Source of the DNA: Bacteroidales bacterium | Lineage (GTDB): Bacteria; Bacteroidota; Bacteroidia; Bacteroidales; UBA10428 | Reading direction: 5' to 3' | Assembly: GCA_016935435.1 (NCBI GenBank) | Contig: JAFGQZ010000023.1 | Coordinates: 1-64,000 of the forward strand | Length of the DNA: 64,000 nucleotides | In this document: positions 26,677 to 35,658 of the stretch, one piece after another | How the letters are laid out: each line of letters opens with the position of its first letter | Numbering within the stretch: position 1 is the first letter of the stretch | Notes under the pieces: generated by a model | What the model saw: only the letters and a program-made list of their open reading frames with translations | Databases searched by the model: none | What the model was told of the DNA's origin: nothing | Program-made: the position numbers and the translations under genes

Positions 26677-27651
26677 ATGAAAAAACAATTACTCTCTGCA
26701 TTTGCAGCCATGCTGGCGATAGTTGCTTTCGGGCAGTCGTTCGACACCACAAAAGTAATGTTTTACCTGCCTTTTGAAGATAACATTAACAATGCGGTTT
26801 ATAACAGCACGGTAAGCTTTGTGCCACAGGCCGGAAACTCCGAGGTAAGCTATGCCGAAGGGCAATTTGGCAAAGCCGGTGTTTTCAACTTTAGCCCTTT
26901 GTTGTCAAGCGGGCTTGCATTCGATCCGAAAGATAATTTTACTATGGCTACCTGGGTTTTGGTAAAAAGGGTACCCGGCGACGGGCTGACCATTGTTCAC
27001 CAGTTGGATGGCGGCGCCTCGCCCGGCAGGATCCACCTTGAGGCATCTCTGCAAAATGAAATTCCTGTTTTTGGTTCGTTTACCAGTGGCAACAGGCTCG
27101 ACGATGTTACTGCATTGGTCGCCGACCAATGGTACCACATTGCAAATGTGCACGATGCCGATGGCGGAATACGCTATTTTTACGTTAACGGGGTGAAAGT
27201 GAACGAACTCGCCGATGGTACAGTAGAATCGACTGCCGAACAACTGGTTATTGGCGCCCGTAAACAGCTTACCGAACAGTTTAACCTCGATGGTATGCTC
27301 GACGATTTGTTCTTAACTTCGCAGGTACTCGATGAAGCCACAATTTCCAGCATTATGACCAATGGCCTTGCTTCGTTCTATGCCAACGAGCCTGCAGGTT
27401 TCGGTTCAGGTAACCTTGATAAATTTGCGCTGAATTATTTAAACGGTTCACTATGCCTATCTACAGAAAAAAGCCTGGCCGGAGCATCGTATAAAATTTT
27501 TAACATTACCGGCCAAATGGTAAAAACTGCACCTGTTGGCACCAGTGGCAACCTTGTATCAATTCCTGTTAATCTTCAAAACGGGGTTTATGTTATTATG
27601 GTTCAGGGCGATGAAGTTGCTGGTTCGCAGAAATTCATGGTAAACCAATAG
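26677..27651 (+). CDS. LamG-fold protein with T9SS sorting domain, second copy
   Basis: 324 residues. Signal MKKQLLSAFAAMLAIVAFGQ, then a LamG domain (about 25-235; VMFYLPFEDNINNAVYNSTV, FTMATWVLVKRVPGDG, LDGMLDDLFLTSQVLDEATI). A C-terminal domain resembling T9SS type A follows (ASYKIFNITGQMVKTAP, LQNGVYVIMVQG, GSQKFMVNQ). Same architecture as 19967-20986 but diverged. The LamG part resembles that fused to the upstream sulfatase, so it may have arisen from it or act with it. No enzymatic residues are visible. It is the last gene of locus A; a strong terminator follows. Confidence 0.83.
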   Translation: MKKQLLSAFAAMLAIVAFGQSFDTTKVMFYLPFEDNINNAVYNSTVSFVPQAGNSEVSYAEGQFGKAGVFNFSPLLSSGLAFDPKDNFTMATWVLVKRVPGDGLTIVHQLDGGASPGRIHLEASLQNEIPVFGSFTSGNRLDDVTALVADQWYHIANVHDADGGIRYFYVNGVKVNELADGTVESTAEQLVIGARKQLTEQFNLDGMLDDLFLTSQVLDEATISSIMTNGLASFYANEPAGFGSGNLDKFALNYLNGSLCLSTEKSLAGASYKIFNITGQMVKTAPVGTSGNLVSIPVNLQNGVYVIMVQGDEVAGSQKFMVNQ

Positions 27652-27731
27652 CCATAAACTGAAAAAAAAACAAACCGAGGTTCTGCATAGTTTTTAATCC
27701 CCACGCCTGATCACAACTACAGGCAAATTGT

Positions 27732-27762
27732 CAGCCCTGGCAAAATGCCAGGGCTGTTTTTC
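27732..27762 (+). terminator. Strong terminator closing locus A
   Basis: Perfect 10-bp stem CAGCCCTGGC (27732-27741) / GCCAGGGCTG (27747-27756), loop AAAAT, followed by TTTTTCT. It separates the carbohydrate locus from the respiratory module. A weak -7-like TATCTTGG (27832-27839) precedes the next gene. Confidence 0.9.
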
Positions 27763-27874
27763 TGGAACCAGCACCACAAACTTAGGGGTTCTTAATTCTA
27801 TGTCGTTTAATTAACACGATATAAAAAATACTATCTTGGCCTGTTTTTTAGAGAAAAGTGGCAAAATATTGTAA

Positions 27875-29170
27875 ATGCACGACACTAACAGCACGATAAA
27901 GAAAAAAATACCTTGCTTTGGGTTTATCTTGCACCTTCACCCCCGAAAAGTTAATCCATCAGTATTACGCTTTCATTTAACATTCGGTCTGGGTGGCATG
28001 GCTGCATTGCTTGTAGCCGTTCAGGCAGTAACGGGTTTATTGCTCAAGTTTCATTATGTGCCAACCCCACAGGGAGCTTACAATTCAATACTCAATTTGC
28101 AGGAAACCCTGTTGTTTGGCAAAATGCTCAGGAGCATCCACCATTGGGGGGCTATTCTGTTGATATGGGTGGTTTTTCTTCACCTGCTCAGGGTTGTTTT
28201 TACCGGAGCTTACCGCAAACCCAGGCACAGCAACTGGCATATTGGCTTATTATTGTTTATTCTTGTTGTATTTTCGAATTTCACCGGATATCTGCTTCCC
28301 TGGGATCAACTTTCGTACTGGGCAATTACTATAAGCACTAACCTGATTGGGTTTATTCCCTTTGGCGGAAGTTGGCTAAAAGAAGTACTTTTGGGAGGAA
28401 CAGAGGTCGGCAGGGCAACACTAACAAAGTTTTACAACCTGCATACCGGCATTATTCCGTTTTCCATGCTGATATTAATGGCATACCATTTCTGGCATGT
28501 CAGAAAGGCCGGCGGGGTTGTTGTTGCCGAAGAATTTAAATATTTGGACAATATTGACACAAACCCCCATCTTGTAGCGCGTGAGTTTGTTGTAGCCCTG
28601 GTACTTTTAGCAGTTTTGTTTTTTTTAGGAAGTGTTTTCGATGCACCCCTTCGAGATAGGGCAAATCCGGCAATGAGCCCCGACCCGGCAAAAGCACCCT
28701 GGTATTTTATGGGGTTGCAGGAGTTGTTAATTCATTTTCATCCTTTTATTGTTGTTGTATTTTTTCCCCTGGTATTATTATTTGCAGCCCTGGGCTTGCC
28801 ATATTTTATAAAGAAAGATAAACTTTATGGTATTTGGTTTATTTCATCGAATGGTAAAAAGGCGGCTGTTTATGCTATGTTTTTTGGCATATTGATTACC
28901 TTATTTTTTATTTTGGCCGATGAGTTTCTGCCTGGCCCCGAAATTGTAGCCCCAAATTTGCCAACATGGATTACCTCAGGTGTTTTGCCGCTAACTGTTA
29001 GTTTAATAGCTGTTTATTCTTTTTTGCGTTACCTTAAAAAGAAGTATTTGCTGAACCGTGCCGGTATTGTGCAAACATTTATTGTTTTTCTGGTGGCCGC
29101 TTATAGTATTTTAACTATTACGGGCATTTTTTTCAGGGGCAAAGGAATGTCGCTGGTGTGGCCATGGTAA
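27875..29170 (+). CDS. Cytochrome b subunit of a bc-type (mena)quinol oxidoreductase
   Basis: 431 residues, inner-membrane protein with about eight to nine helices; cytochrome b6-type N part fused to a subunit-IV-like C part. Haem ligands: helix B SIHHWGAILLIWVVFLHLLR (His89/90 and His103) and helix D LHTGIIPFSMLILMAYHFWH (His190, His205). LPWDQLSYWA (141-150) and the quinol-site variant PDPAKAPWYFMGLQELL are typical of menaquinol-type cytochrome b. It oxidises menaquinol and passes electrons to the Rieske protein, encoded 18 bp downstream. The octahaem cytochrome follows, so the three form one operon. Confidence 0.93.
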   Translation: MHDTNSTIKKKIPCFGFILHLHPRKVNPSVLRFHLTFGLGGMAALLVAVQAVTGLLLKFHYVPTPQGAYNSILNLQETLLFGKMLRSIHHWGAILLIWVVFLHLLRVVFTGAYRKPRHSNWHIGLLLFILVVFSNFTGYLLPWDQLSYWAITISTNLIGFIPFGGSWLKEVLLGGTEVGRATLTKFYNLHTGIIPFSMLILMAYHFWHVRKAGGVVVAEEFKYLDNIDTNPHLVAREFVVALVLLAVLFFLGSVFDAPLRDRANPAMSPDPAKAPWYFMGLQELLIHFHPFIVVVFFPLVLLFAALGLPYFIKKDKLYGIWFISSNGKKAAVYAMFFGILITLFFILADEFLPGPEIVAPNLPTWITSGVLPLTVSLIAVYSFLRYLKKKYLLNRAGIVQTFIVFLVAAYSILTITGIFFRGKGMSLVWPW

Positions 29171-29188
29171 TTTTAGAGCAATAATTTT

Positions 29189-29707
29189 ATGAAAACCATT
29201 AATATACAGAGCGATAAAAAAGATAATTCACTTAAAAGAAGGGATTTTCTAAAAAAGGCCTGGAAAGTACTTGGACTGGTTTTAATGGCTGAATTGGCCT
29301 TGTTTGTATTTGATATCATTAGGCCATCGCGAAAAGAAGAAATAATTTCCGGTAACGGGGAACTGAAAGATTTGGGGCATGTTAACGATTTTAGTCTTGG
29401 TTCGGTAACCCCCGACCGTGCCAATAAATTGTTTGTTGTGCGACAGGGCGATGGTGGGTTCATGGTTCTTTCGCTTTCTTGCACTCACCTGGGGTGCGCA
29501 GTTTTGTGGAATGGCGAAAAACAGCAATTTATATGCCCCTGCCATAAATCGGTTTTCGATATGATGGGCAATGTGCTTAGTTCACCAGCTCCAAGGGCTC
29601 TCGATTATTTTCCTGTTCATATCGAAGCTGGACGGCTTAGGGCGGACCTAAGCCAGAAAGTACAAAGAAAGAAATATTCAATAAACCAGGTAACTTATGC
29701 CGTTTAA
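29189..29707 (+). CDS. Rieske 2Fe-2S protein
   Basis: 172 residues. A twin-arginine motif (LKRRDFLKKAW, 16-26) precedes a membrane anchor (VLGLVLMAELALFVFDII), so it is probably Tat-translocated and anchored. Cluster ligands are CTHLGC (Cys98, His100) and CPCHKS (Cys116-Pro-Cys118-His119), with the disulfide cysteines Cys103 and Cys118. It is the high-potential electron carrier between cytochrome b and the c-type cytochrome. Its last codons overlap an upstream in-frame ATG (29697) of the next gene, and the preferred start there is 29724. It is tightly coupled on both sides. Confidence 0.93.
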   Translation: MKTINIQSDKKDNSLKRRDFLKKAWKVLGLVLMAELALFVFDIIRPSRKEEIISGNGELKDLGHVNDFSLGSVTPDRANKLFVVRQGDGGFMVLSLSCTHLGCAVLWNGEKQQFICPCHKSVFDMMGNVLSSPAPRALDYFPVHIEAGRLRADLSQKVQRKKYSINQVTYAV

Positions 29708-29723
29708 CACCCAAGGGTACTCA

Positions 29724-32024
29724 ATGAAATATTGGAAAATGGCCGGATTGGCAGCTACAATACTGTTAGTACTGACATTTCCGGTTTATTTGCTGAGGGT
29801 TGCCGGTTCTATGGCAAATGCAGAAAAAGTGGAGGCTGTATATTTTACCGGAAGGGAATCGTGTGGCGAATGCCATAAAAAAGAGTTTGACTTATGGGCG
29901 GGCTCCCACCACGACATGGCTATGGACTCGGCAACTGAAAATTCGGTGCTGGGCAATTTCAACAACTTTGAATTTGTCTGTCGCGGGCATACACACCGCT
30001 TGTATAAAAAGAATGGGATGTTCTTTGTTAATACACAGGGCCCCGATGGCAATTTTAGCGACTTTCAGGTAGCATATACATTTGGATATACCCCTTTGCA
30101 GCAATACCTGGTACCCTTTCCGGGAGGAAGGTTGCAATGCCTGCCCCTTGCCTGGGATTCAGAAAACAACAGATGGTTCCATCTTGCCGACACCATGTAT
30201 GGCTGTAATACAGTAAAACCAGGCGATTGGCTATATTGGACAGGCCAGGCACAGAACTGGAACAGCATGTGTGCCGATTGCCATTCTACAAACATTAAAA
30301 AGAATTTTATTCCTGAAAGTAATTCATATCAAACCAGTTGGTCGGAGATTGATGTAAGCTGCGAAGCCTGCCACGGCCCAGCTTCTGCCCATATTGAATG
30401 GGCGGCCTTGCCCGAAGATGCCAGGCCAGGGCACGTAAATGCAGGGCTGTTGGTGAAAACAAAGGAACTAAATAACAGGGAACAACTCAATATTTGTGTA
30501 CGTTGCCATTCGAGGCGTTCAGTTTCAGGCGATTTCGACCACCGCCACCCCGAATTGCTGGAATATATGGTGCCACAACTTGCTATTCCGCCCGAATACC
30601 ATATTGATGGGCAAATAAACGATGAAGTGTTTGTTTATGGTTCATTTGTTCAAAGCAAAATGTTCGAAAACGATGTTAAATGCAGCGATTGTCACGATGT
30701 TCATTCCCTGAAAACCAAAGATAACAGCAACGGGCTTTGCCTGCAATGCCACCGGCCAGATATTTATAACTCGCCCGAACACCATTTTCACCAGTTGCCC
30801 GATGATGGGGGGCAAGTATTTTTATCGAACAGGCTAAAGCCAGATTATGTTAAAGGTTCAGGCTCGCAATGTGTAAATTGCCACATGGCCGGCAAATATT
30901 ATATGGGCAACGATTACAGGCGCGACCACAGCTTCAGGGTTCCCCGACCCGATCTTTCCGTCAGGCTTGGAACGCCCAATGCATGCAACGATTGCCATAC
31001 CGACAAATCGGCGGCCTGGGCGCAAACATATATCCAGAAATGGTATGGGATAAAAATACGCGGGCATTACGGCGAAACATTTGCAATGGCCCGAAAGGGT
31101 GATCCAGGAGCCTTACCGTTACTTACATTATATGCCGAAAATGAGCTTTTCCCACTAATGATTAGGGCAACAGCTGTGCACTTGCTGGCTGGTTATTCCG
31201 ACAGTGCGGCTGTTGCGGCAATTGAAAAAGCCCTCGACGACCCGGAGGCACTGGTGCGCCATTCGGCAGTTATGGGGTACAGAACTTCCAATGCGCTTCT
31301 TTATGAGAAAAAAATGCTACCCTTGTTAAACGATCCGGTTAAGGCCATACGTGCAGAAGCTGCCATCAGGCTTTCGCAGGTGCCAGGCCAGGTATTGGGC
31401 AAGGCTTCGGCAAAGGCCTTAAAAGCTGCACTCGAAGAATATAAAAACAACAACTTATATATGGCCGATTTTCCGGGCGGGCAGTTTAATCTGGGCATAT
31501 TGTATGATAATACAGGTAAACCAGGCCTGGCAGAAAATGCATACAGACAATCGCTTCGTATCGATCCGGGCTTTGCCCAGGCAAAAGTGAACCTTGCCAT
31601 GCTTTACAACAGGCAGAAAAAAAACAACGAAGCCGAAAAATTGCTGCTTGAAGTGTTAGCCGAGAACCCCGCAATGGTTGAAATAAACTATTCTTTAGCT
31701 TTGCTATATGCCGAAATGGAAAAGTACGACAAGAGCCGTTATTGTTTTATAAAAACTATTGAGGCAGAACCCCTGAATTCAAGGGCTTTGTATAATCTGG
31801 GGCTATTGGAAAATTCGCTTGGTAATACCGAAACAGCCGAAAAACACCTGCAAAACGCTTTGAAAACCGAACCCCAAAATTTCGATTTTCTATACGCAAT
31901 GTGTACTTTTTATGTTCAGCACAAGCATAAAGAAAAAGCCTTGCATTATTCAGAAAAGTTGAAGCAGTTGTTCCCCGAAAACCCTGCCGGGAGCCAATTG
32001 TTGCAAGCTGCCCGAAAATTGTGA
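29724..32024 (+). CDS. Eight-haem c-type cytochrome with HEAT-like and TPR domains
   Basis: 766 residues from ATG 29724, which has AAGGG about 8 bp before it; an in-frame ATG at 29697 overlaps the Rieske gene and is less likely. Numbering below is from 29697. An uncleaved or cleavable N-terminal helix (MAGLAATILLVLTFPVYLL) exports it. Eight CXXCH haem motifs begin at Cys56, 192, 222, 267, 329, 348, 392 and 430. The region from about 465 to 570 has HEAT-like repeats (AAVAAIEKALDDPEALVRHSAVMG). About 590-770 carries at least four TPRs (FNLGILYDNTGKPGLAENAYRQSL, ALYNLGLLENSLGNTETAEKHL). Next to cytochrome b and Rieske it occupies the place of cytochrome c1. It probably accepts electrons and relays them to a periplasmic partner or complex assembled through the TPRs. 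The terminal acceptor is unknown. Confidence 0.88.
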   Translation: MKYWKMAGLAATILLVLTFPVYLLRVAGSMANAEKVEAVYFTGRESCGECHKKEFDLWAGSHHDMAMDSATENSVLGNFNNFEFVCRGHTHRLYKKNGMFFVNTQGPDGNFSDFQVAYTFGYTPLQQYLVPFPGGRLQCLPLAWDSENNRWFHLADTMYGCNTVKPGDWLYWTGQAQNWNSMCADCHSTNIKKNFIPESNSYQTSWSEIDVSCEACHGPASAHIEWAALPEDARPGHVNAGLLVKTKELNNREQLNICVRCHSRRSVSGDFDHRHPELLEYMVPQLAIPPEYHIDGQINDEVFVYGSFVQSKMFENDVKCSDCHDVHSLKTKDNSNGLCLQCHRPDIYNSPEHHFHQLPDDGGQVFLSNRLKPDYVKGSGSQCVNCHMAGKYYMGNDYRRDHSFRVPRPDLSVRLGTPNACNDCHTDKSAAWAQTYIQKWYGIKIRGHYGETFAMARKGDPGALPLLTLYAENELFPLMIRATAVHLLAGYSDSAAVAAIEKALDDPEALVRHSAVMGYRTSNALLYEKKMLPLLNDPVKAIRAEAAIRLSQVPGQVLGKASAKALKAALEEYKNNNLYMADFPGGQFNLGILYDNTGKPGLAENAYRQSLRIDPGFAQAKVNLAMLYNRQKKNNEAEKLLLEVLAENPAMVEINYSLALLYAEMEKYDKSRYCFIKTIEAEPLNSRALYNLGLLENSLGNTETAEKHLQNALKTEPQNFDFLYAMCTFYVQHKHKEKALHYSEKLKQLFPENPAGSQLLQAARKL

Positions 32025-32119
32025 GTTTTTCGGGTATTTCCTGTTTTATGCCGGAAAGAGATACCTGTAATTGCCAATTTGTTCCTTGAGCTTCTGACAC
32101 CCAACTATCATCAGGTTCT

Positions 32120-33544
32120 TTACTTTTCCACAATCGAACCTTCGAGCCAGTAAAGCCCGCCTGTGCCATCGGGAAACATGCGGCAGGTAATGGTAACTAT
32201 GGTTGTATCGTTTTTCAGGAACAGCGAATTGTTTACTGCCCCCGAATTATTGGGCAGGGTGCCCCAGGGCCTGGTAACATCGCCGAAGTTTCGGGCTTCG
32301 TCGTCTCCTACCATTACTTCCATGTAATTGTTCTGGTGCCAGTCGCCACCCCGGTAAATATGTGCCGATAAAACAGTTTCGCCCGTAGGGAGCTGCAAAA
32401 GATAAGGGGCGCCGCCATGTCCGCTGAAGCCGGTAGCCAGCCACCTGTAGGTATTGTTTTCGAAATTTGAAGTAGTAACTGTCCAGGGTTCGTTCATCGG
32501 GCGCCACAGAATATAAGGCGAAGTGCCTGCGTTTACGGTTTCAATGGCAAAAACTACACCTTTGTTATTTTGCAATACCAGTGGAACAGGCATCCCGTCG
32601 CGTTTTAAAGGGTAGTAAGCTGCACGGCTCTCCAGGCTCCAGCTTAAACCGTTGTTGGTTGAGCGTAATACTTTGATGTCCTGATAAACGTTTGAGCCCG
32701 ACTCGTTTCGTTTGTCCCACCATAAATTTTCGCTTGAATAGAAAAGTTCAATTTCCCCATCGTGCAATTGTACCATGGCCGGTTCCCAGGTACGGCCTGT
32801 TAAATATTTTATAGGACCGTCCCAGGTGCGGCAGCTGTCTTTGCTTATTTTTATATGAATTTCGCTTTTGTTTTCGTCGGGGCGTGCATTGGCCTCATAA
32901 GCCAGCATAACCCATCCGTTTCGCATGACTAAAAGCTCGGGGGTGCAATAGCGCCAGTATTTGTCGGGGTATTCTCTGTGGTTTGCAATCATTTTTTCAT
33001 CCTGCCAGGTTTCTCCGTTATCGTAGCTTATTCGCATATAAATATTAAGCCAGTCGAGAGTATTTGGGCCGCCATGATAAACCAGCAGCAGGGTATCGCT
33101 ATTGCCCAGCCGCCTTACCCTGCCGTAGTCGCCAAAGTTGTCCTGGGTAAGCTTTTTTGCCGTGGAAGCATCGTTCCAGATTATCTTGTGGGCAACTGGC
33201 CTTAGGGGAATTGAAGCTGTATCGTTACCATAGCCGGCCAATGGTGTTATTTTGGTTATGGCCGAGAACATGGGGTTGCAGGCACCTTCGGTAAAGCGCG
33301 CCCTTACAAACCTTTCCGTGTCGCTAACGGTAATATTTGCTCGCTGCCGGGTAAGCCCGTCGATATTGGACCATTGTCCGCCGGGCAGCGAATCCTGCCA
33401 TTGTATGGCACCGTAAGTATTGTATGTATTAAGTTCCAGCACCTGTCCGGGAAACCCGGTAATCTGCACAGAGTCCTGGCCTATGGCCGGGTGTATTAAT
33501 AAGGCAGAAATAACAAGTATAAATATCAGGCGTATAGTTTTCAT
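32120..33544 (-). CDS. Sialidase-fold exo-glycosidase, GH93-like (candidate exo-arabinanase)
   Basis: 474 residues, exported (MKTIRLIFILVISALLIHPAIGQ). An N-terminal Ig-like part (about 25-105) precedes a six-blade propeller with one good Asp box (SYDNGETW) and degenerate ones (SKDSCRTW, STNNGLSW). TWEPAMVQLHDGEIELFYSSE with Glu254 and RDGMPVPLVLQ...FAIET with Glu335 resemble, from memory, the two conserved catalytic regions of GH93 exo-1,5-alpha-L-arabinanases. I see no sialidase Arg triad. Three GH43 genes nearby support arabinan. A generic BNR/sialidase assignment is the alternative. There is no sorting domain. It starts 11 bp after the Ig/T9SS gene on the same strand, so they are co-transcribed. 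Confidence 0.75.
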   Translation of the reverse strand: MKTIRLIFILVISALLIHPAIGQDSVQITGFPGQVLELNTYNTYGAIQWQDSLPGGQWSNIDGLTRQRANITVSDTERFVRARFTEGACNPMFSAITKITPLAGYGNDTASIPLRPVAHKIIWNDASTAKKLTQDNFGDYGRVRRLGNSDTLLLVYHGGPNTLDWLNIYMRISYDNGETWQDEKMIANHREYPDKYWRYCTPELLVMRNGWVMLAYEANARPDENKSEIHIKISKDSCRTWDGPIKYLTGRTWEPAMVQLHDGEIELFYSSENLWWDKRNESGSNVYQDIKVLRSTNNGLSWSLESRAAYYPLKRDGMPVPLVLQNNKGVVFAIETVNAGTSPYILWRPMNEPWTVTTSNFENNTYRWLATGFSGHGGAPYLLQLPTGETVLSAHIYRGGDWHQNNYMEVMVGDDEARNFGDVTRPWGTLPNNSGAVNNSLFLKNDTTIVTITCRMFPDGTGGLYWLEGSIVEK

Positions 33545-33555
33545 TATTTGCTTGT

Positions 33556-34155
33556 TTAGTTAAAAATTACAGTTTGGGCAATTGACTGGTTTTCAAAAAA
33601 CAACTGAAGAATGTAGGTTCCCTTTTCAATTCCATCGGTATCGATAGTTATGCCAGGTTCTGTTCCTTTAAAAGGAATTTCTTTAATCAGCCTGCCATCG
33701 GTACCTGTCAGCTTTATTTTTTTTAATTCATCATTATTCCCCGGATCAATAACCAGATAGTCCGAAACCGGATTGGGATAAAAGATAACTTTTCCCGTAT
33801 TTATCCCGTCTGAAATACCCGAGAGAGTGGTTATTTCAATCTTATCTATAGCCGAACAGTTGTTTTCGTCGGAAACGCTTAGTTCATAAATACCTGTGTT
33901 TGAGGTTGTGTAAAATCGGTTATATGCGGTATCGTTCATTTGGTAACCAACCCAGCGGTATGTACGTGTTCCGCTGCCGCCAGAGGTTTGCACGCCGTAG
34001 CCCAGGGTCAGGGGCGTGCCTGTGTAAACCATATCCTCGCCGGCAGTAACAAGCACAAACTTCGGGGGTTGTTCGACAGGCACTTCGTATATCGATTGCC
34101 CGGCTGCTGCCATAGTAAACAGGCAAAGCAAAAGGCATAGTAAAGTGTTTTTCAT
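33556..34155 (-). CDS. Small secreted Ig-like protein with T9SS sorting domain
   Basis: 199 residues. Signal MKNTLLCLLLCLFTMAAAGQ. A PKD/Ig-like stretch covers about 45-110 (LTLGYGVQTSGGSGTRTYRW, YELSVSDENNCSAID). A T9SS type A domain follows (VIFYPNPVSDYLVIDPG, IKLTGTDGRLIKEIPF, KGTYILQLFFENQ). No catalytic domain. It is the first gene of the pair with the GH93-like enzyme, which itself has no sorting domain. A scaffold or surface partner is possible, but the function is unknown. Confidence 0.82.
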   Translation of the reverse strand: MKNTLLCLLLCLFTMAAAGQSIYEVPVEQPPKFVLVTAGEDMVYTGTPLTLGYGVQTSGGSGTRTYRWVGYQMNDTAYNRFYTTSNTGIYELSVSDENNCSAIDKIEITTLSGISDGINTGKVIFYPNPVSDYLVIDPGNNDELKKIKLTGTDGRLIKEIPFKGTEPGITIDTDGIEKGTYILQLFFENQSIAQTVIFN

Positions 34156-34302
34156 AGTTTATAATCTCAGTTTAAAAAAACAGATATTTTTATTGGCGAA
34201 TTCCTGACATTGTTATAGTATGCGGCAATGATAGGCATTTAAAATATACGGCAGGGGTTTAGATGTAAAAAAAAACCGCACTTATGTTTAATCTGCATAA
34301 AC

Positions 34303-35658
34303 TCATAAAGCCGGTTCCCAACCTTGGGCGTATTCGCGTTTCCACATTGCATTGGCTTTGTCGCTTGCCAGAACTTTTCCGGAATTTGTGTCGATAACCA
34401 GGCTATCCTTTAAATCCTGGGCAATATTTCCCAAGTGGCAAAGCTGTGTAGATATGGCCGCATCGGCAATTGGCGCGTTAAGTTTTGCATTGAGCCTGAT
34501 GGCATCGGCAAAATTGCCTATATGCCGGGTGGTTAGTTTGTCGAAGCCCGAAAGGTCGGCAGTATTGCCCGATGAGCCCTGGTTGTCTTCCAGTTCGGTT
34601 TTAACGATATTTCCGGAAAGGTCGTATAATATGTATTTCGAACGGTCTAAGAATATAGATCCCTTTGTGCCGTGTATTGTTGCGCCCCTGCCAGTTCCAT
34701 GGTGGTTAAGCCCGTTACAGCTCCGGCCTTCCCAGGTAATTGTTTTCCCTCCCGTAAATTCGTACGAAGCCATTTGGGTGTCGAAAAATTCCCAGTCGTC
34801 ACCGGTAAAGTGCAAACGTCCTCCTGTTGAGACAACCCTTTGCGGGTAACCAACCCCCAGTGCCCAGCGACATATATCCAGTTCGTGTGTGCCATTATTG
34901 TGTATTTCACCGGTTCCCCAGGCGCGGAACCAATGCCAGTTGTATGGGTGAATATTGTCGCGGTATTTTTCGCGTGGGGCGGGGCCCTGCCATAATTCCC
35001 AGTCTAAAGTCGATGGCACTGGCACTTCGTTGCCTTTACCAATTGGCCCGCGGGTGTTCGAGTACCAGGCTTTGCCCATATAAGCATTGCCAATAAGCCC
35101 GTTCTGAATATCGGCAACTGCCAGCGCCGAAGTTACCGATGAGCGCTGCTGGTTGCCCATTTGGCAAACTTTGTTGTATTTTTTTTGTGCTGTTACCAGC
35201 AGTTCGTTTTCAAAGGGGTTATGGCTGCATGGTTTTTCGACATATACATGTTTGCCCGCCTGCATGGCCATTATAGCCATGGGGGCATGCCAATGCTCGG
35301 GGGTTGCAATAAATACTGCATCGATATTTTTATTGTCGAGTATTTTCCGAAAATCTTTTATAATTTCAGGTTTATAGTCAATAATTTTCTGGATGAACGA
35401 CATGAATTTTTCAATGCAGGTTTGGTCAACATCGCAAACATAAGCTAATCTTATATTCCTGCACATCGAAATCGATTCTGCCAGGGCATGTGAGCGCCCT
35501 CCCAGTCCAACAATTGCAACATTCAATCTATCGTTGGCTCCCGATATTCGTGCAAAATTGTTTTGTGCCATTATTAGGTTCCCAAGCCCCAGGGCAGCTG
35601 TCCCTAAAGTTGCTTTTCTGATAAATTCCCTCCGTGTAGTCATAACTGTATTATTCAA
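34303..35658 (-). CDS. Gfo/Idh/MocA-family oxidoreductase with Tat signal
   Basis: 451 residues. Tat motif [20 protein letters not shown] at the N terminus, so it is exported folded with its cofactor. Rossmann motif [16 protein letters not shown] (about 49-64), [32 protein letters not shown] with the family EKP motif and catalytic-region Lys, then the C-terminal alpha/beta domain with [29 protein letters not shown](P)-dependent sugar oxidoreductase, probably periplasmic. The start overlaps the stop of the DUF1080 gene by 8 bp (an alternative ATG is at 35643), which indicates translational coupling. With DUF1080 it likely oxidises a glycoside at C3 or acts on the 3-keto product. Confidence 0.9.
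   Translation of the reverse strand: MNNTVMTTRREFIRKATLGTAALGLGNLIMAQNNFARISGANDRLNVAIVGLGGRSHALAESISMCRNIRLAYVCDVDQTCIEKFMSFIQKIIDYKPEIIKDFRKILDNKNIDAVFIATPEHWHAPMAIMAMQAGKHVYVEKPCSHNPFENELLVTAQKKYNKVCQMGNQQRSSVTSALAVADIQNGLIGNAYMGKAWYSNTRGPIGKGNEVPVPSTLDWELWQGPAPREKYRDNIHPYNWHWFRAWGTGEIHNNGTHELDICRWALGVGYPQRVVSTGGRLHFTGDDWEFFDTQMASYEFTGGKTITWEGRSCNGLNHHGTGRGATIHGTKGSIFLDRSKYILYDLSGNIVKTELEDNQGSSGNTADLSGFDKLTTRHIGNFADAIRLNAKLNAPIADAAISTQLCHLGNIAQDLKDSLVIDTNSGKVLASDKANAMWKREYAQGWEPAL

Noticed and set aside
29697-29723. Earlier start codon for the octahaem cytochrome
   Set aside because: It overlaps the Rieske gene by 11 bp and puts nine polar residues before the export helix; ATG 29724 has a purine-rich AAGGG about 8 bp upstream.
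30858-31102. ORFs on both strands inside the octahaem cytochrome gene
   Set aside because: Out-of-frame shadows of a gene with eight in-frame CXXCH motifs.
32120-33544. Genuine GH33 sialidase
   Set aside because: Only one good Asp box and no recognisable Arg triad; the WEP and GMP segments and the arabinan-type neighbours fit GH93 better, though this remains provisional.
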